Below, piece by piece: positions 8,707-18,527 of a stretch of 64,000 nt of DNA. Under the pieces are notes generated by a model. It had not been told where the DNA came from and made no database searches. It worked only from the letters and a program-made list of their open reading frames with translations. The number at the start of each line of letters is the position of its first letter. Position 1 is the stretch's first letter. Origin of the DNA: Clostridium ljungdahlii (GTDB lineage: Bacteria; Bacillota; Clostridia; Clostridiales; Clostridiaceae); NCBI RefSeq assembly GCF_001636845.1, contig NZ_LITT01000023.1, forward strand, positions 248,001 to 312,000. The letters run 5' to 3'. The position numbers and the translations under genes are program-made.

Positions 8707-10240
8707 CTCCTTTCTCTGTTTTTTTACTTTTCATCATTAAAGTTAGGACTATAGTGACAATTACTATAATAGAAGTAATAGCAACTGCATAAGCCATAGC
8801 ATCTATGGTAGCCTGTCCTTGAAGCAATTTACTTAACGTAGATAATGCAGAGGCTTTAGCTGTGCCCTTGGGTAGGCCTTCTTGCATATATGATTTCGTA
8901 AGTATATTTATTGTGTCGTTAGCGGGTTTATTGTAAACATTTATTTGTTCAGATAGTTTTAAATAATTGTAGTTAGTTTTGCTTTGTATTATAGCGGACA
9001 TTATTGTTACGCTGAGGGAACTTGCTATTTGTCGTATAGTACTGGAGAGAGCAGATGCTTTTCCAATTAAGTTTTGTGGTACTACATTCATTCCTGCAGT
9101 ATTAATTGGCATCATGGTAAATCCTAGCCCAATTGACCTTATACATAGAATAAAAGTTATCATTTCTCTACTGGAATTCATATTTATTAAAACTGAAAGA
9201 TGATAGGAACTTAAGGCTAGTATTATAAGTCCGGGTATAACTAAGGGCTTGGCACCAACTTTATCAAACAAGTTACCGCTTACAGGCATTAGTATTCCAA
9301 CTACAAGTGCAGCAGGCAGCATGATTAAACCTGTTTCCATTGCTGTATATCCTCTTATATTTTGAAGGAATAAGGGTAGCACGTATACTCCACCCATAAG
9401 TGCCATGGTTAAGACGCAAATTATTATTTGACATACACTAAAATCAAATAATTTAAATACAGTGAGGTCTAAAAGTGGCTCCGGGTGGGTAAGTTCATTT
9501 ACTACAAATAGTATAAGACTTAGGCATCCTAAAGTCAAAAGCAGCGGGTATTGTACTTTACTCCAGTCAATTGAAGTCCATTCTCCAAGTACATATAAAA
9601 TGCTTACTACTCCAATTGTAGAGGATAAAAACCCTATTACATCAAAGGACTTAAGTGTAATTTTTTTAGAATCCTTTAGTAAAATTCCAGCTAAAATTAC
9701 ACCTAGTATACCTATGGGAACATTGATATTGAAAATAAGTCTCCAGTTCATATTTTCAATAATATATCCACCTAAAGTAGGTCCTATGGAAGGTGCTGCC
9801 ATTGAAGCTATACCCCAAATTCCAAGGGCTAGGCCTATTTTATCTCTAGGAAATATTTCATATATTATGGACATACCTACGGGCATTATCATGCCACCGC
9901 CTAAAGCTTGTATAATACGAAATACTATCATAGATGTATTGTTCCAGGCAAATCCACACAGCATGGAACCCAAGGTGAACATGGTAAGTGCAAACATATA
10001 TATTTTTTTAGATCCGAAAACTTCCTGAAGATATCCCGTAAGAGGTATAATTGCACCAAGAGCTAGGGTATATGATGTCAGTATCCATTTTGAATCATCC
10101 ATTGATACCCCAAAGACTGCCATCATTTTTGGAATAGCGATATTAACTATACTACTGTCAAGTATGGACATAAAAGTTCCTATTACTACAACAATTAATG
10201 CTAGCCAGCTGTATATAGATTCATTGTTGTTTTCTTCCAT
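8663..10240 (-). CDS. DHA2 family drug efflux MFS transporter (EmrB/QacA type)
   Basis: 525-aa integral membrane protein with the 14-segment layout of the DHA2 family. Motif C-like MSIIYEIFPRDKIGLALGIW and ASMAAPSIGPTLGGYI are present, and the N-terminal helix carries the D1 motif region LDSSIVNIAIP. It exports hydrophobic compounds using the proton gradient. Just upstream are two adaptor proteins of the HlyD type, an arrangement usual for EmrAB-like systems, and just downstream is a MarR regulator in overlapping frame. GGGGTGATATA precedes the ATG. The substrate cannot be predicted. Confidence 0.93.
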   Translation of the reverse strand: MEENNNESIYSWLALIVVVIGTFMSILDSSIVNIAIPKMMAVFGVSMDDSKWILTSYTLALGAIIPLTGYLQEVFGSKKIYMFALTMFTLGSMLCGFAWNNTSMIVFRIIQALGGGMIMPVGMSIIYEIFPRDKIGLALGIWGIASMAAPSIGPTLGGYIIENMNWRLIFNINVPIGILGVILAGILLKDSKKITLKSFDVIGFLSSTIGVVSILYVLGEWTSIDWSKVQYPLLLTLGCLSLILFVVNELTHPEPLLDLTVFKLFDFSVCQIIICVLTMALMGGVYVLPLFLQNIRGYTAMETGLIMLPAALVVGILMPVSGNLFDKVGAKPLVIPGLIILALSSYHLSVLINMNSSREMITFILCIRSIGLGFTMMPINTAGMNVVPQNLIGKASALSSTIRQIASSLSVTIMSAIIQSKTNYNYLKLSEQINVYNKPANDTINILTKSYMQEGLPKGTAKASALSTLSKLLQGQATIDAMAYAVAITSIIVIVTIVLTLMMKSKKTEKGDEHNTNTKELAATK

Positions 10241-10252
10241 TATATCACCCCA

Positions 10253-10906
10253 CTACTTTATGTGAATTTTAACAACGGCATTGGTACCTGGAAGTATTTT
10301 GCTGTTAAATTTGTCTAGAGAAATTTTTATAGGTATTCTCTGAACTACTTTTGTAAATGTACCACTGGTAGTAGTTGGTATAATAGATAGTGCAGATTGG
10401 GCTGCTTCTCCTACAGATTTTACTTTACCTGTAAACTTTTGAGACCCGTACTCATCTATAGTAATGTTAACTGGCTGTCCAACTCTTATTTTCCCAAGTT
10501 TTGTTTCTTCTATGTCAGCAGTTATATAAAGTTTATTTGGATCTATTAAAGTAGCTAAAGTTTGACCAGGAGACCAAATTTCACCGATGGTTCCCTGTTT
10601 TTTAATAATTATGCCATTTATAGGCGATCTTATTAAAGATTGATCTACTTTTGAATCAGGTAGGTCTGACATTTCTTGACGGGCTAATATTTGATTTTTA
10701 ATAACAGAATCTCCTTCATCTACATTGAGTTCTAGCAATTTACCACTGATTTGTGGAGTTACATTGACCAGGTCTGCATCTACTTTTGCATCGTCTGTTG
10801 AAACATAGTAGGTGTTTTCATACCAATAATAAAATCCTATACTACTGAGTGCGGCTGCAATTACTACTAATATTCCTATAATCAATATTTTTCGTTTTTG
10901 TTTCAT
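10253..10906 (-). CDS. EmrA/HlyD-type efflux adaptor, short form
   Basis: 217-aa protein with one N-terminal membrane anchor (ILIIGILVVIAAALSSIGFYYW) split here by its residue range 6-30, followed by a lipoyl/barrel-sandwich half (TPQISGKLLELNVDEGD… and SPINGIIIKKQG…) and a beta-barrel domain (VGQPVNITIDEYG). The long coiled-coil hairpin of Gram-negative EmrA, which spans the periplasm, is absent, as expected for a cell with no outer membrane. The gene ends 12 bases before the MFS pump start and shares its operon. Confidence 0.88.
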   Translation of the reverse strand: MKQKRKILIIGILVVIAAALSSIGFYYWYENTYYVSTDDAKVDADLVNVTPQISGKLLELNVDEGDSVIKNQILARQEMSDLPDSKVDQSLIRSPINGIIIKKQGTIGEIWSPGQTLATLIDPNKLYITADIEETKLGKIRVGQPVNITIDEYGSQKFTGKVKSVGEAAQSALSIIPTTTSGTFTKVVQRIPIKISLDKFNSKILPGTNAVVKIHIK

Positions 10907-10926
10907 ATTTGAAATACCTTCTTTCT

Positions 10927-11895
10927 CTATTTTTCAAGTCCAATCTCAGCAAACATACCGGGTTTTAGCTGTGAATCTTTATCTGTTAGGCTTACCTTAA
11001 CTAAAATATCTCTGCTTTCAGAATTTAAATTAGAATTTATAACGGCTATTCTACCCTTAAATTGTTTGTCTGGTATTTCAGATACTTTTACAGCTACTTC
11101 TTGTCCCTCTTTAATTTGACTTACGATATCTAAAGGTGCATAGGCATTTACATAAAGGTTGTTGGAATTTATTATAGAGAGAAGTGTTGTACCAGGTGAT
11201 ACTGTATCTCCTACATTGACACTTCTGGTATTTACTATTCCAGAAATAGGTGCGGTAATAGTGGCATTGCTTAGGGATGTCTGTGCAGTTTTTAAAGCTG
11301 CTTGAGCTTGGCTTACCTGTGCTTTGAAAACATCTATAGATGATTTTGTGGGGCCGTTTTGTAGCATAGCGAGTTGCTCTTGGGCAGTTTTATACTGTGA
11401 ATCTGCCATAGCAAGCTGCTGATTGGCTGAATCCAGTTCCTGTTGAGTTGCTGCTCCTGCACTTACTAAAGCCTGTACACGGTCATAGTTCTTTTTTACT
11501 GTTTCATAACTTTGAGAAGCGCTGCTTACAGAGGACTGAGCTTCAGCGACTTGTTCAGGACGAGTACTGTTTTGGGCATTAGTTAAATTTGCATTTGCTG
11601 TATTTAAAGCTGCCTGGGCTTGATCAACTTGTCCTTGAAGATCTTTTGTATCTAGTTTAATAAGTACGTCGCCTTCATTTGTTTTTGAGCCCAAGTCAAC
11701 TGATATCTCAGAAACTTTTGCTGAGACTTTTGAAGTTATATTTGCTTGTTCATTTGTTGAAATTTTTCCTCCCATTAAAAATTGATCACTGGTATTTTGA
11801 TTGATGTTTTTAATATTTTTACTCGTAGTGTTTGTAGAACCGCAGCCTGTCAAAAATATTGCTGCAGCCAGGCTAAATAAAATAGCTTTTTTCAT
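10927..11895 (-). CDS. HlyD/RND-type efflux adaptor lipoprotein
   Basis: 322-aa protein with a lipoprotein signal peptide ending in the lipobox LTGC (Cys ~20). It has a biotinyl-lipoyl-like N-part, a long Ala/Gln-rich coiled coil (residues ~85-200, with repeated QAQAAL and SQAQAAL patterns), the second lipoyl half (TITAPISGIVNTRSVNVGD) and a C-terminal beta-barrel. The start at 11895 follows AAAGGAGG by six bases. It is first in the operon, before the EmrA-like and EmrB-like genes. Having two adaptors in one operon, one lipid-anchored with a coiled coil and one short, is unusual. Confidence 0.9.
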   Translation of the reverse strand: MKKAILFSLAAAIFLTGCGSTNTTSKNIKNINQNTSDQFLMGGKISTNEQANITSKVSAKVSEISVDLGSKTNEGDVLIKLDTKDLQGQVDQAQAALNTANANLTNAQNSTRPEQVAEAQSSVSSASQSYETVKKNYDRVQALVSAGAATQQELDSANQQLAMADSQYKTAQEQLAMLQNGPTKSSIDVFKAQVSQAQAALKTAQTSLSNATITAPISGIVNTRSVNVGDTVSPGTTLLSIINSNNLYVNAYAPLDIVSQIKEGQEVAVKVSEIPDKQFKGRIAVINSNLNSESRDILVKVSLTDKDSQLKPGMFAEIGLEK

Positions 11896-11936
11896 GTACA
11901 ACCTCCTTTAATGATTTAACTAAGTATTATTTGTAT

Positions 11937-11964
11937 AAAAACTGTTCGTATATTAACAGTTTTT
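11937..11964 (-). promoter_or_regulatory. MarR-type operator of the efflux operon
   Basis: Perfect inverted repeat with 9-base arms AAAACTGTT and AACAGTTTT around an 8-base spacer. It sits directly downstream of the -10 box, over the predicted transcription start. The operon encodes a MarR protein, so autoregulation is the natural inference. Confidence 0.75.
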
Positions 11965-11993
11965 ATTATATACCTGTTTATTTTCATTTTCAA
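11965..11993 (-). promoter_or_regulatory. SigA promoter of the efflux operon
   Basis: On the minus strand TTGAAA (11993-11988) and a consensus TATAAT (11970-11965) are separated by 17 bases, with the inverted-repeat operator immediately downstream. Confidence 0.8.
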
Positions 11994-12043
11994 GAATATT
12001 ATTCCATGTATTAAGTACAACTTTATTGAATGAATATCAATAC

Positions 12044-12075
12044 CAAGTATCAAAAAATACATTTTTTGATACTTG
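12044..12075. repeat. 14-bp-arm palindrome upstream of carAB
   Basis: CAAGTATCAAAAAA and its complement TTTTTTGATACTTG flank a short centre. Its right arm touches the -35 box of the carAB promoter, so it could be an operator as well as a hairpin. Confidence 0.6.
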
Positions 12076-12101
12076 ACATAAGGTCATATTTTAATTAAAA
12101 T
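12073..12101 (+). promoter_or_regulatory. SigA promoter of carAB
   Basis: Consensus TTGACA (12073-12078), 17-base spacer, TAAAAT (12096-12101). It precedes the PyrR-type leader. Confidence 0.75.
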
Positions 12102-12131
12102 AAAGCTTAGAATTTAAGTGAAAAATACACT

Positions 12132-12277
12132 TTAAATTGGTCCTGTGAGGCCAGAAAGAGGTATGTTATGGGTAAGCTTTTTTATATCCTAAAAAAAATG
12201 AATAGTTTTGTATTTGAATATAGAAACTTTGGCAATGGAAAAATTATTTTTTAAAATTATTTTTCTATTGCTTTTTT
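12132..12277 (+). promoter_or_regulatory. PyrR-type attenuator leader of carAB
   Basis: GGTCCTGTGAGGCC (12139-12152) fits the PyrR RNA-binding loop consensus (ARUCCNGNGAGGYU). It is followed at 12231-12277 by a terminator hairpin (GGCAATGGAAAAAT paired with ATTTTTCTATTGC, then TTTTTT) just before carA. In other Firmicutes, PyrR plus uridine nucleotides favours termination, so carAB is probably repressed when pyrimidines are plentiful. pyrR itself is not in this window. Confidence 0.75.
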
Positions 12278-12331
12278 GTTTTTTAAGATGGATAAGTGTA
12301 TTTTTACTTGTAAAAATGCAGGAGGTATATT

Positions 12332-13381
12332 ATGAAAGCAAAACTTATATTGGAAAATGGAAGTATCTTTGAAGGGGAAGCCTTTGGGTATCTAAAAGAT
12401 ACTATGGGCGAAGTGGTATTTAATACTGGGATGACAGGGTACCAGGAGATACTCACAGATCCTTCTTATTATGGACAGATAGTGACTATGACTTATCCCC
12501 TTATAGGAAATTATGGAATTAACTTAGAAGATATGGAATCATCCAGTCCAAAAGTAAAAGGGTTTATTGTAAGAGAAGTATGTGGTTATTCAAGCAATTT
12601 TAGGTCTGAATTAGAACTGTCTGATTATCTTAGAACAAATAAAATTTTGGGACTTTCAGGGATTGATACTAGAGCACTTACAAAAATGCTTAGAACAAGT
12701 GGTACTATGAAGGGAATTATAACTATAGAAAACTTGGATTTTGCAGCTGTAAAAGATAAAATTAAGTCTTTTTCCAATAAAAATGCAGTACCTGAGGTAA
12801 GTACAAAGGAAAAATATGCTATAGGTGAAGGCAAAAGAAATATCGCTATTATGGATTTCGGAATAAAAAAAACTATGGTAAAAGCATTTGTAGATAGAGG
12901 ATGCAAGGTAACTGTATTTCCTTCAAATACTAAAGCAGAAGAGGTACTTCAAATTGATCCAGATTTGATATTCTTATCAAATGGACCGGGAGATCCAGAT
13001 GATCTTACCTGTGAAATTGAAAATATAAAAAAGCTTATAGGCAAAAAACCTATTACAGGAATATGTCTTGGACATCAGCTTTTGGCATTAGCCCTCGGGG
13101 GGAGCACAGCTAAACTCAAATTTGGTCACAGAGGATGCAACCATCCTGTAAAAGATCTTGTAAGCGGTAAAGTGCATATAACTTCTCAAAATCATGGCTA
13201 TTATGTGAATAGACTGCCTGAAGATATGGAAATAACTCATGTAAGTTTAAACGATGGAACTATAGAAGGAATGAAGCATAAAAGTCTTCCTATATTCTCA
13301 ATACAATTTCATCCAGAAGCATGTCCGGGACCGGAAGACAACAACTATATATTTGATGAATTTATGAAATACGCACTTTAA
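12332..13381 (+). CDS. carA: Carbamoyl-phosphate synthase small subunit
   Basis: 349-aa glutamine amidotransferase subunit, full length. The N-terminal CarA domain begins KLILENGSIFEGEAFG; the C-terminal class I GATase domain has the nucleophile in GICLGHQLLALALGG (Cys245) and the His/Glu pair in SIQFHPEACPGPED. It releases ammonia from glutamine and passes it to CarB, making carbamoyl phosphate for pyrimidine and arginine synthesis. AGGAGG lies before the ATG. carB follows 44 bases later. The PyrR-type leader points to pyrimidine control rather than arginine control. Confidence 0.97.
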   Translation: MKAKLILENGSIFEGEAFGYLKDTMGEVVFNTGMTGYQEILTDPSYYGQIVTMTYPLIGNYGINLEDMESSSPKVKGFIVREVCGYSSNFRSELELSDYLRTNKILGLSGIDTRALTKMLRTSGTMKGIITIENLDFAAVKDKIKSFSNKNAVPEVSTKEKYAIGEGKRNIAIMDFGIKKTMVKAFVDRGCKVTVFPSNTKAEEVLQIDPDLIFLSNGPGDPDDLTCEIENIKKLIGKKPITGICLGHQLLALALGGSTAKLKFGHRGCNHPVKDLVSGKVHITSQNHGYYVNRLPEDMEITHVSLNDGTIEGMKHKSLPIFSIQFHPEACPGPEDNNYIFDEFMKYAL

Positions 13382-13425
13382 AATAGTTGAGAATTGTGAA
13401 TTGAATAGAAAGGAGATAGGTTTTT

Positions 13426-16400
13426 ATGCCTTTAAATAAAAATATTAAAAAAGTATTGGTAATAGGATCTGGCCCTATAATTATAGGTCAGGCAGCAGAG
13501 TTTGATTATTCTGGAACTCAAGCTTGTGAATCTCTTAGAGAAGAAGGGTTAGAAGTTGTACTTATAAATAGTAATCCAGCAACCATAATGACGGATAGGG
13601 AAGTTGCTGATAAAGTTTATATTGAACCTCTTACAGTCGAATTTGTAGAAAAAGTTATAAAAAAAGAAAGACCTGACAGTCTTTTAGCAGGTATGGGTGG
13701 ACAGACTGCATTAAATTTGACAGTGGAACTGTATGAAAAGAAAATACTTGAAAAATATAATGTGAATATAATAGGTACCTCTATAGAAGCTATAAAAAAA
13801 GGTGAAGATAGAGAACTTTTTAGAGATACTATGAATAAAATAAATCAGCCTGTTGTAGAAAGTGAAATAATAACGGATATGGAAAGTGGCAAAAAGTTTG
13901 CAAACAGAATAGGCTATCCTGTTATAGTAAGGCCTGCTTATACATTAGGGGGAACAGGCGGCGGAATAGCTGAAAATGAAGAACAGCTGGAAACCATACT
14001 GGAATCAGGACTAGAACTTAGTTCCATAGGTCAAGTACTTCTTGAAAGAAGTATAAAAGGTTGGAAGGAAATCGAATATGAGGTTATGAGAGACAGCTTT
14101 GGAAACTGTATAACTGTATGCAATATGGAAAATGTAGATCCTGTTGGAATTCATACAGGAGACAGTATAGTAGTAGCTCCTAGCCAGACATTATCTGATA
14201 AGGAATATCAAATGCTTAGAACTGCTTCTATCGATATAATAAATGAAGTTGGAATAGAAGGCGGATGTAATGTTCAGCTGGCACTTAATCCAAAATCCTT
14301 TGAATATGCAGTTATAGAAATAAACCCAAGGGTAAGCCGTTCTTCGGCTTTGGCATCAAAGGCTACAGGATACCCTATTGCAAAGGTTGCAGCTAAAATA
14401 GCTCTAGGATATAGACTAGATGAAATAAAAAATGCAGTTACTAAAAAAACTTATGCTTGTTTTGAACCATCTCTTGACTATGTAGTAGTAAAAATACCTA
14501 AGTGGCCTTTTGACAAATTTCACAATGCGGATAGGGAACTTGGTACAAAAATGATGGCTACAGGTGAAATAATGGCAATAGGCAGTAACTTTGAAGCTGC
14601 ATTTTTAAAAGGTGTGAGATCTCTTGAGATAGGGACCTATTCTTTAGAATATAAAAAATTTAAAGACTTCAACATGAAAGAACTTAAAGAAAGAATAGCA
14701 TATCCTGATGATGAAAGAATATTTGCAATGTCAGAAATGATTAGAAGAAAATATAGAATTGAAAAATTAGCAGAAATTACAGGAATAGATATATTCTTTA
14801 TAAAGAAATTTCAGTGGATAATAGATGAAGAAGAAAAACTAAAGTCCAGTGACATTTCCAATATGGATAAAGAGTGGCTAACCCTGCTTAAGAAAAAGGG
14901 ATTTTCAGATAAGGGCATAGCAGATATGCTTCGAGTATCTCCGGAAGAAGTATATAAGCTTAGAAATATATGGAGTATAACCCCGGCTTATAAAATGGTA
15001 GATACTTGTGGGGGAGAATTTGAAGCCTTATCACCTTATTATTATTCTACCTATGAGCAGTATGATGAAGTTGAGGTTTCAGATAATAAGAAAGTTATTG
15101 TAATAGGCTCGGGACCTATTAGGATAGGTCAGGGAATAGAATTTGACTATGCTTCTGTTCATTGTATAAAGACTCTTAGAAAGTTGAATATAGAAACTAT
15201 TATAGTAAACAACAACCCTGAAACTGTAAGTACAGATTTTGATATTTCAGACAAATTGTATTTTGAACCTATAACGGAAGAAGATGTGCTAAGCATAATA
15301 GACAAGGAAAAACCTTATGGAGTAATACTTCAATTTGGTGGAGAAACTGCCATAAAGTTAGCAGAATTTTTAAAGGAAAAAAATATAGTTACTTTAGGCA
15401 CAACGGCAGATCAGATAGATGAGGCAGAAGACAGAGAAAAATTTGATGACCTTTTGGAAAGACTAAATATAAGTAGGCCTAAGGGAAAAGGTGTTTGGTC
15501 TGTAGAAGAAGGATTGGAAGAAGCGAGAAGATTAGAATTCCCTGTACTTGTAAGACCATCCTATGTACTTGGTGGTCAAGGCATGGAAATAACTTATGAT
15601 GAAAAAGAACTTACTTACTATTTATCCATGGCTTTTAAGAAAGATAGGAAAAATCCTATATTAATAGATAAATATTTGATGGGAAGAGAAATAGAAGTAG
15701 ACGCAATTTGTGATGGACAGGATGTACTCATACCTGGAATTATGGAGCATCTCGAAAGGGCTGGTATACACTCTGGTGACAGTATAACTATGTATCCAAG
15801 CCAGAATATAAGCGATGAAATGAAGAAAAAAATATTAGATTATACAGTAAAGCTTGCAACTGGAATAGGAATAAAAGGTATGATTAACATTCAGTTTATA
15901 GAGTATAAGGGAAATCTGTATGTAATAGAAGTAAACCCAAGGGCTTCAAGGACAGTCCCTTATATAAGCAAAGTGAGCGGTGTACCTATAGTTGATATTG
16001 CAACTAGGGTAACTCTAGGTGAAAAGCTAAAGGATATTGGGTATGGAGTTGGAATTTCAAAAGAGCCAAATATAGTGGCAGTTAAGGTACCTGTATTTTC
16101 TACACAGAAGCTTCCAAATGTGGAAGTGTCACTTGGACCTGAAATGAGGTCAACTGGAGAAGTGCTGGGTGTTTCAAATACTCTTACGGGAGCACTTTAT
16201 AAAGGATTTTTAGCTGCAGGAATGTTTTCTAATATGAAAAATGGAGTAATGCTTGCTACTATAGGAGATCATGACAAACAAGAATTTTTACCTATAGCTA
16301 AAGAGATTTACAAGATGGGAATAAAATTTATGGCTACTCGAAATACGGCAAAACTTTTAAGAGATAACGGAATTGATGTTAAAGAAGTTAGAAAAATGAA

Positions 16401-16632
16401 CGAAGAAAATCCTAATATAATAGATGTTATAAAAAATGAAGAGGTGGATTTAGTCATAAATACACCAACTAAAGGAAATGATTCTAGAAGAGATGGATTT
16501 CATATAAGAAGGACAGCTGTAGAGAGAAACATTCAAGTAATAACCTCTTTAGATACATTTAGGGCTATGGCCTATGTTAAATCAGAAGATGTAGATAGCG
16601 ATGAATTAGATGTATTTTCAGAATATAAGTAA
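13426..16632 (+). CDS. carB: Carbamoyl-phosphate synthase large subunit
   Basis: 1068-aa, standard length. Two homologous halves each carry a pre-ATP-grasp and an ATP-grasp domain: the first with [21 protein letters not shown] and [12 protein letters not shown], the second (from ~555) with [20 protein letters not shown] and [12 protein letters not shown]. The C-terminal ~130 residues form the MGS-like allosteric domain ([20 protein letters not shown]…), where nucleotides and ornithine act in other species. The protein makes carbamoyl phosphate from bicarbonate, ammonia and two ATP. It is co-transcribed with carA, with AGAAAGGAGA before its ATG. Confidence 0.97.
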   Translation: MPLNKNIKKVLVIGSGPIIIGQAAEFDYSGTQACESLREEGLEVVLINSNPATIMTDREVADKVYIEPLTVEFVEKVIKKERPDSLLAGMGGQTALNLTVELYEKKILEKYNVNIIGTSIEAIKKGEDRELFRDTMNKINQPVVESEIITDMESGKKFANRIGYPVIVRPAYTLGGTGGGIAENEEQLETILESGLELSSIGQVLLERSIKGWKEIEYEVMRDSFGNCITVCNMENVDPVGIHTGDSIVVAPSQTLSDKEYQMLRTASIDIINEVGIEGGCNVQLALNPKSFEYAVIEINPRVSRSSALASKATGYPIAKVAAKIALGYRLDEIKNAVTKKTYACFEPSLDYVVVKIPKWPFDKFHNADRELGTKMMATGEIMAIGSNFEAAFLKGVRSLEIGTYSLEYKKFKDFNMKELKERIAYPDDERIFAMSEMIRRKYRIEKLAEITGIDIFFIKKFQWIIDEEEKLKSSDISNMDKEWLTLLKKKGFSDKGIADMLRVSPEEVYKLRNIWSITPAYKMVDTCGGEFEALSPYYYSTYEQYDEVEVSDNKKVIVIGSGPIRIGQGIEFDYASVHCIKTLRKLNIETIIVNNNPETVSTDFDISDKLYFEPITEEDVLSIIDKEKPYGVILQFGGETAIKLAEFLKEKNIVTLGTTADQIDEAEDREKFDDLLERLNISRPKGKGVWSVEEGLEEARRLEFPVLVRPSYVLGGQGMEITYDEKELTYYLSMAFKKDRKNPILIDKYLMGREIEVDAICDGQDVLIPGIMEHLERAGIHSGDSITMYPSQNISDEMKKKILDYTVKLATGIGIKGMINIQFIEYKGNLYVIEVNPRASRTVPYISKVSGVPIVDIATRVTLGEKLKDIGYGVGISKEPNIVAVKVPVFSTQKLPNVEVSLGPEMRSTGEVLGVSNTLTGALYKGFLAAGMFSNMKNGVMLATIGDHDKQEFLPIAKEIYKMGIKFMATRNTAKLLRDNGIDVKEVRKMNEENPNIIDVIKNEEVDLVINTPTKGNDSRRDGFHIRRTAVERNIQVITSLDTFRAMAYVKSEDVDSDELDVFSEYK

Positions 16633-16659
16633 AAATATAGTAATGAAAGGTTTGTAATT

Positions 16660-17829
16660 ATGAATGATATAAAGGAACTTACAGAAAAGTATTACCCTGA
16701 AATAGTTGAACTGAGAAGACATTTTCATAAATATCCAGAATTAAGCAAAAAAGAATTTGAAACTCAAAAGAAAATCATTGAAGTGCTTAGTAAATTGGAC
16801 TTGGATATTAGAAAAGCTGCTGGTACAGGAGTTATTGCTGAATTAAAAGGTGAAAAACCAGGTAAAATTATAGCAATTCGAGCAGATATGGATGCACTCG
16901 CTATAGAAGACGAATGTGGAAAGCCTTATCAATCACAAAATAAGGGTGCATGTCATGCTTGTGGCCATGATGGACATATTGCTATGCTTTTGGGAGTTAT
17001 AAAAGTACTTAGTAATCTTCGTCATAAGATAAAGGGAACTGTAAGATTTATATTTCAACCTAGTGAAGAAGAAGTAGCTGATGGATCAGGGGCAGCGGCG
17101 ATTATAGCAGATGGCGGACTAAAAGGTGTAGATGCCATTATAGGAGCACATTTATGGCAGCCTGTCAGCTTTGGAACAGTAGGAATATCTGCTGGTCCGA
17201 TGATGGCAGCAAGCGATGAATTTTCAATAATCATTCAAGGAAAAGCAGGGCATGCTTCTATGCCTCATCAGACTATAGATTCCATATTAACTGCGTCACA
17301 AATAGTAGTAGCATTAAACACAATTGTTGGAAGAGATGTAGATCCAATGAAACAAGCTGTTGTGTCGGTTGGAGTGTTTAATTCAGGACATGTTTACAAT
17401 TCTGTAGCAGGAAGAGCTGAACTAAAGGGAACAATAAGGACTCTTGATGAAAATGTACGAGAGAAAGTATTTGGACATATAAAAAAGATTGTAGAAGATG
17501 TGTGTGATATGGCAGGTGCGAAATGTGAAATTGAGAGAGATAGGTGTACTTATGTGCTGGCAAATGATCCTAAGGTTACTAGTATTGTTCTAGAAGCTGG
17601 TAGGGAAATGGTAGGACATAGAGCTCATGCCATAAAGCCTTTTATGAGCAGTGAAGATTTTTCTTACTATTTGCAAAAGATTCCCGGATGCTTTATCTTT
17701 GTAGGTGTAGGTAATCCTGAAAAAGGTATTATATACCCTCAACATCATCCTAAGTATGATATAGACGAGAGAGCCATGGCATATGGAGTAGAAGTCATGA
17801 GCAATGCTGCATTGAAATTACTAAATTAG
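16660..17829 (+). CDS. M20 family metallo-amidohydrolase (hippurate/N-acyl amino acid hydrolase type)
   Basis: 389-aa cytosolic M20D peptidase-family protein. It has the expected metal-site blocks HFHKYPELS, AIRADMDAL, HACGHDGHIAML and FQPSEEEVADGSGA, plus a dimerisation domain (~185-290) and a C-terminal HHPKYDIDE. Relatives remove acyl groups from N-acyl amino acids, hippurate or indole-acetyl amino acids, or act on N-acetyl-diaminopimelate. It starts 27 bases after carB, so it may be co-transcribed with carAB; an acyl-amino-acid hydrolase role in arginine or lysine metabolism is possible but unproved. The last base of its stop codon is the first base of a REP palindrome. Confidence 0.9.
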   Translation: MNDIKELTEKYYPEIVELRRHFHKYPELSKKEFETQKKIIEVLSKLDLDIRKAAGTGVIAELKGEKPGKIIAIRADMDALAIEDECGKPYQSQNKGACHACGHDGHIAMLLGVIKVLSNLRHKIKGTVRFIFQPSEEEVADGSGAAAIIADGGLKGVDAIIGAHLWQPVSFGTVGISAGPMMAASDEFSIIIQGKAGHASMPHQTIDSILTASQIVVALNTIVGRDVDPMKQAVVSVGVFNSGHVYNSVAGRAELKGTIRTLDENVREKVFGHIKKIVEDVCDMAGAKCEIERDRCTYVLANDPKVTSIVLEAGREMVGHRAHAIKPFMSSEDFSYYLQKIPGCFIFVGVGNPEKGIIYPQHHPKYDIDERAMAYGVEVMSNAALKLLN

Positions 17830-17880
17830 GTGCCAGGCACCATGATGGAACATAAATGTCCCACTATGGTGCCTGGCACC
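17829..17880. repeat. REP palindrome a (isolated copy)
   Basis: GGTGCCAGGCACC at one end and GGTGCCTGGCACC at the other enclose ~26 bases including TGGAACATAAATGTCCCA. It is the same family as the REP units flanking the Y1 transposase at 62412, 44 kb away. It abuts the stop codon of the M20 gene. Confidence 0.8.
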
Positions 17881-17892
17881 TATAGTATTTAT

Positions 17893-18143
17893 AGAGTTTC
17901 TAAGTAGAAAGTTTACTTATAACAGCCATATACTAACAAATTTTATTACACTAAAAACTTTTAATAAGTCTAAAGCTTGGTATTTTGAAAACCTAAAGGT
18001 ACTTAGATAAACTCGTACCTCAAACACATCAAAGTACCTAAGGTTTTCTAAAATACCAAGCTAAGACTTATTTATAAAAGTTTTTAAATGTAATTTCAAT
18101 TTTGTTAGTATATTTTATGTATAAGGTAAAATTTCAATTAGAA
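17893..18143 (+). repeat. Long intergenic hairpin L2a (type A, full)
   Basis: About 250-bp imperfect palindrome after the M20 gene. The inner stem AGGTACTT-A-GAT / ATC-A-AAGTACCT carries the apical loop ACTCGTACCTCA at 18011-18022, on the strand of the upstream gene. Middle arms include AGTCTAAAGCTTGGTATTTT and AAAATACCAAGCTAAGACTT; outer arms include AAACTTTTAATAAG and ATAAAAGTTTTTAAAT. No ORF is plausible. Confidence 0.8.
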
Positions 18144-18273
18144 TATCTTATATAATATTATTTGCAAAAATAAACATATGTGTAAAATCTCTATGGAGTT
18201 TATATATGAAAAGTTCATTTATACTAATTTATATACTGACAAATTTAACTTAGAAAACCTATCTAGATTCTAT

Positions 18274-18522
18274 AACTTAAAAATCAACTTATACGCAGGC
18301 ATATTTTTACAATAATGAAGCTCTTTTAAATATTTTGCATATAAGTCTTAGAAAAAAATTTTTAAAAAATCTAGAACTTTTGAATTGTTTGAGGTACGAG
18401 TTTTCAAAAGTTCTCAGTATTTTTTTGAAATTTTTTCTTAGTCTTATCAAAATATTTAACGAGCTGAAGGTTGTAAAAAATATCCGGAGTATAAGTGATT
18501 TTTCGTTTATAAATCCTATAGG
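18274..18522 (-). repeat. Long intergenic hairpin L2b (type B, full)
   Basis: Second palindrome in the 17830-18527 gap, placed just after the stop of the minus-strand histidine kinase. On that strand the stem GAACTTTTGAA/TTCAAAAGTTC carries loop ACTCGTACCTCA (18401-18390). Outer ends show CTTATACGC…TTTTTACAATA and TTGTAAAAAATATCC…GTATAAG. Confidence 0.8.
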
Positions 18523-18527
18523 GATCT

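Noticed and set aside
9462-10028. 188-codon plus-strand frame opposite the MFS pump
   Set aside because: It is antisense to a clear DHA2 transporter, has no ribosome site, and reads as reverse-translated membrane helices.
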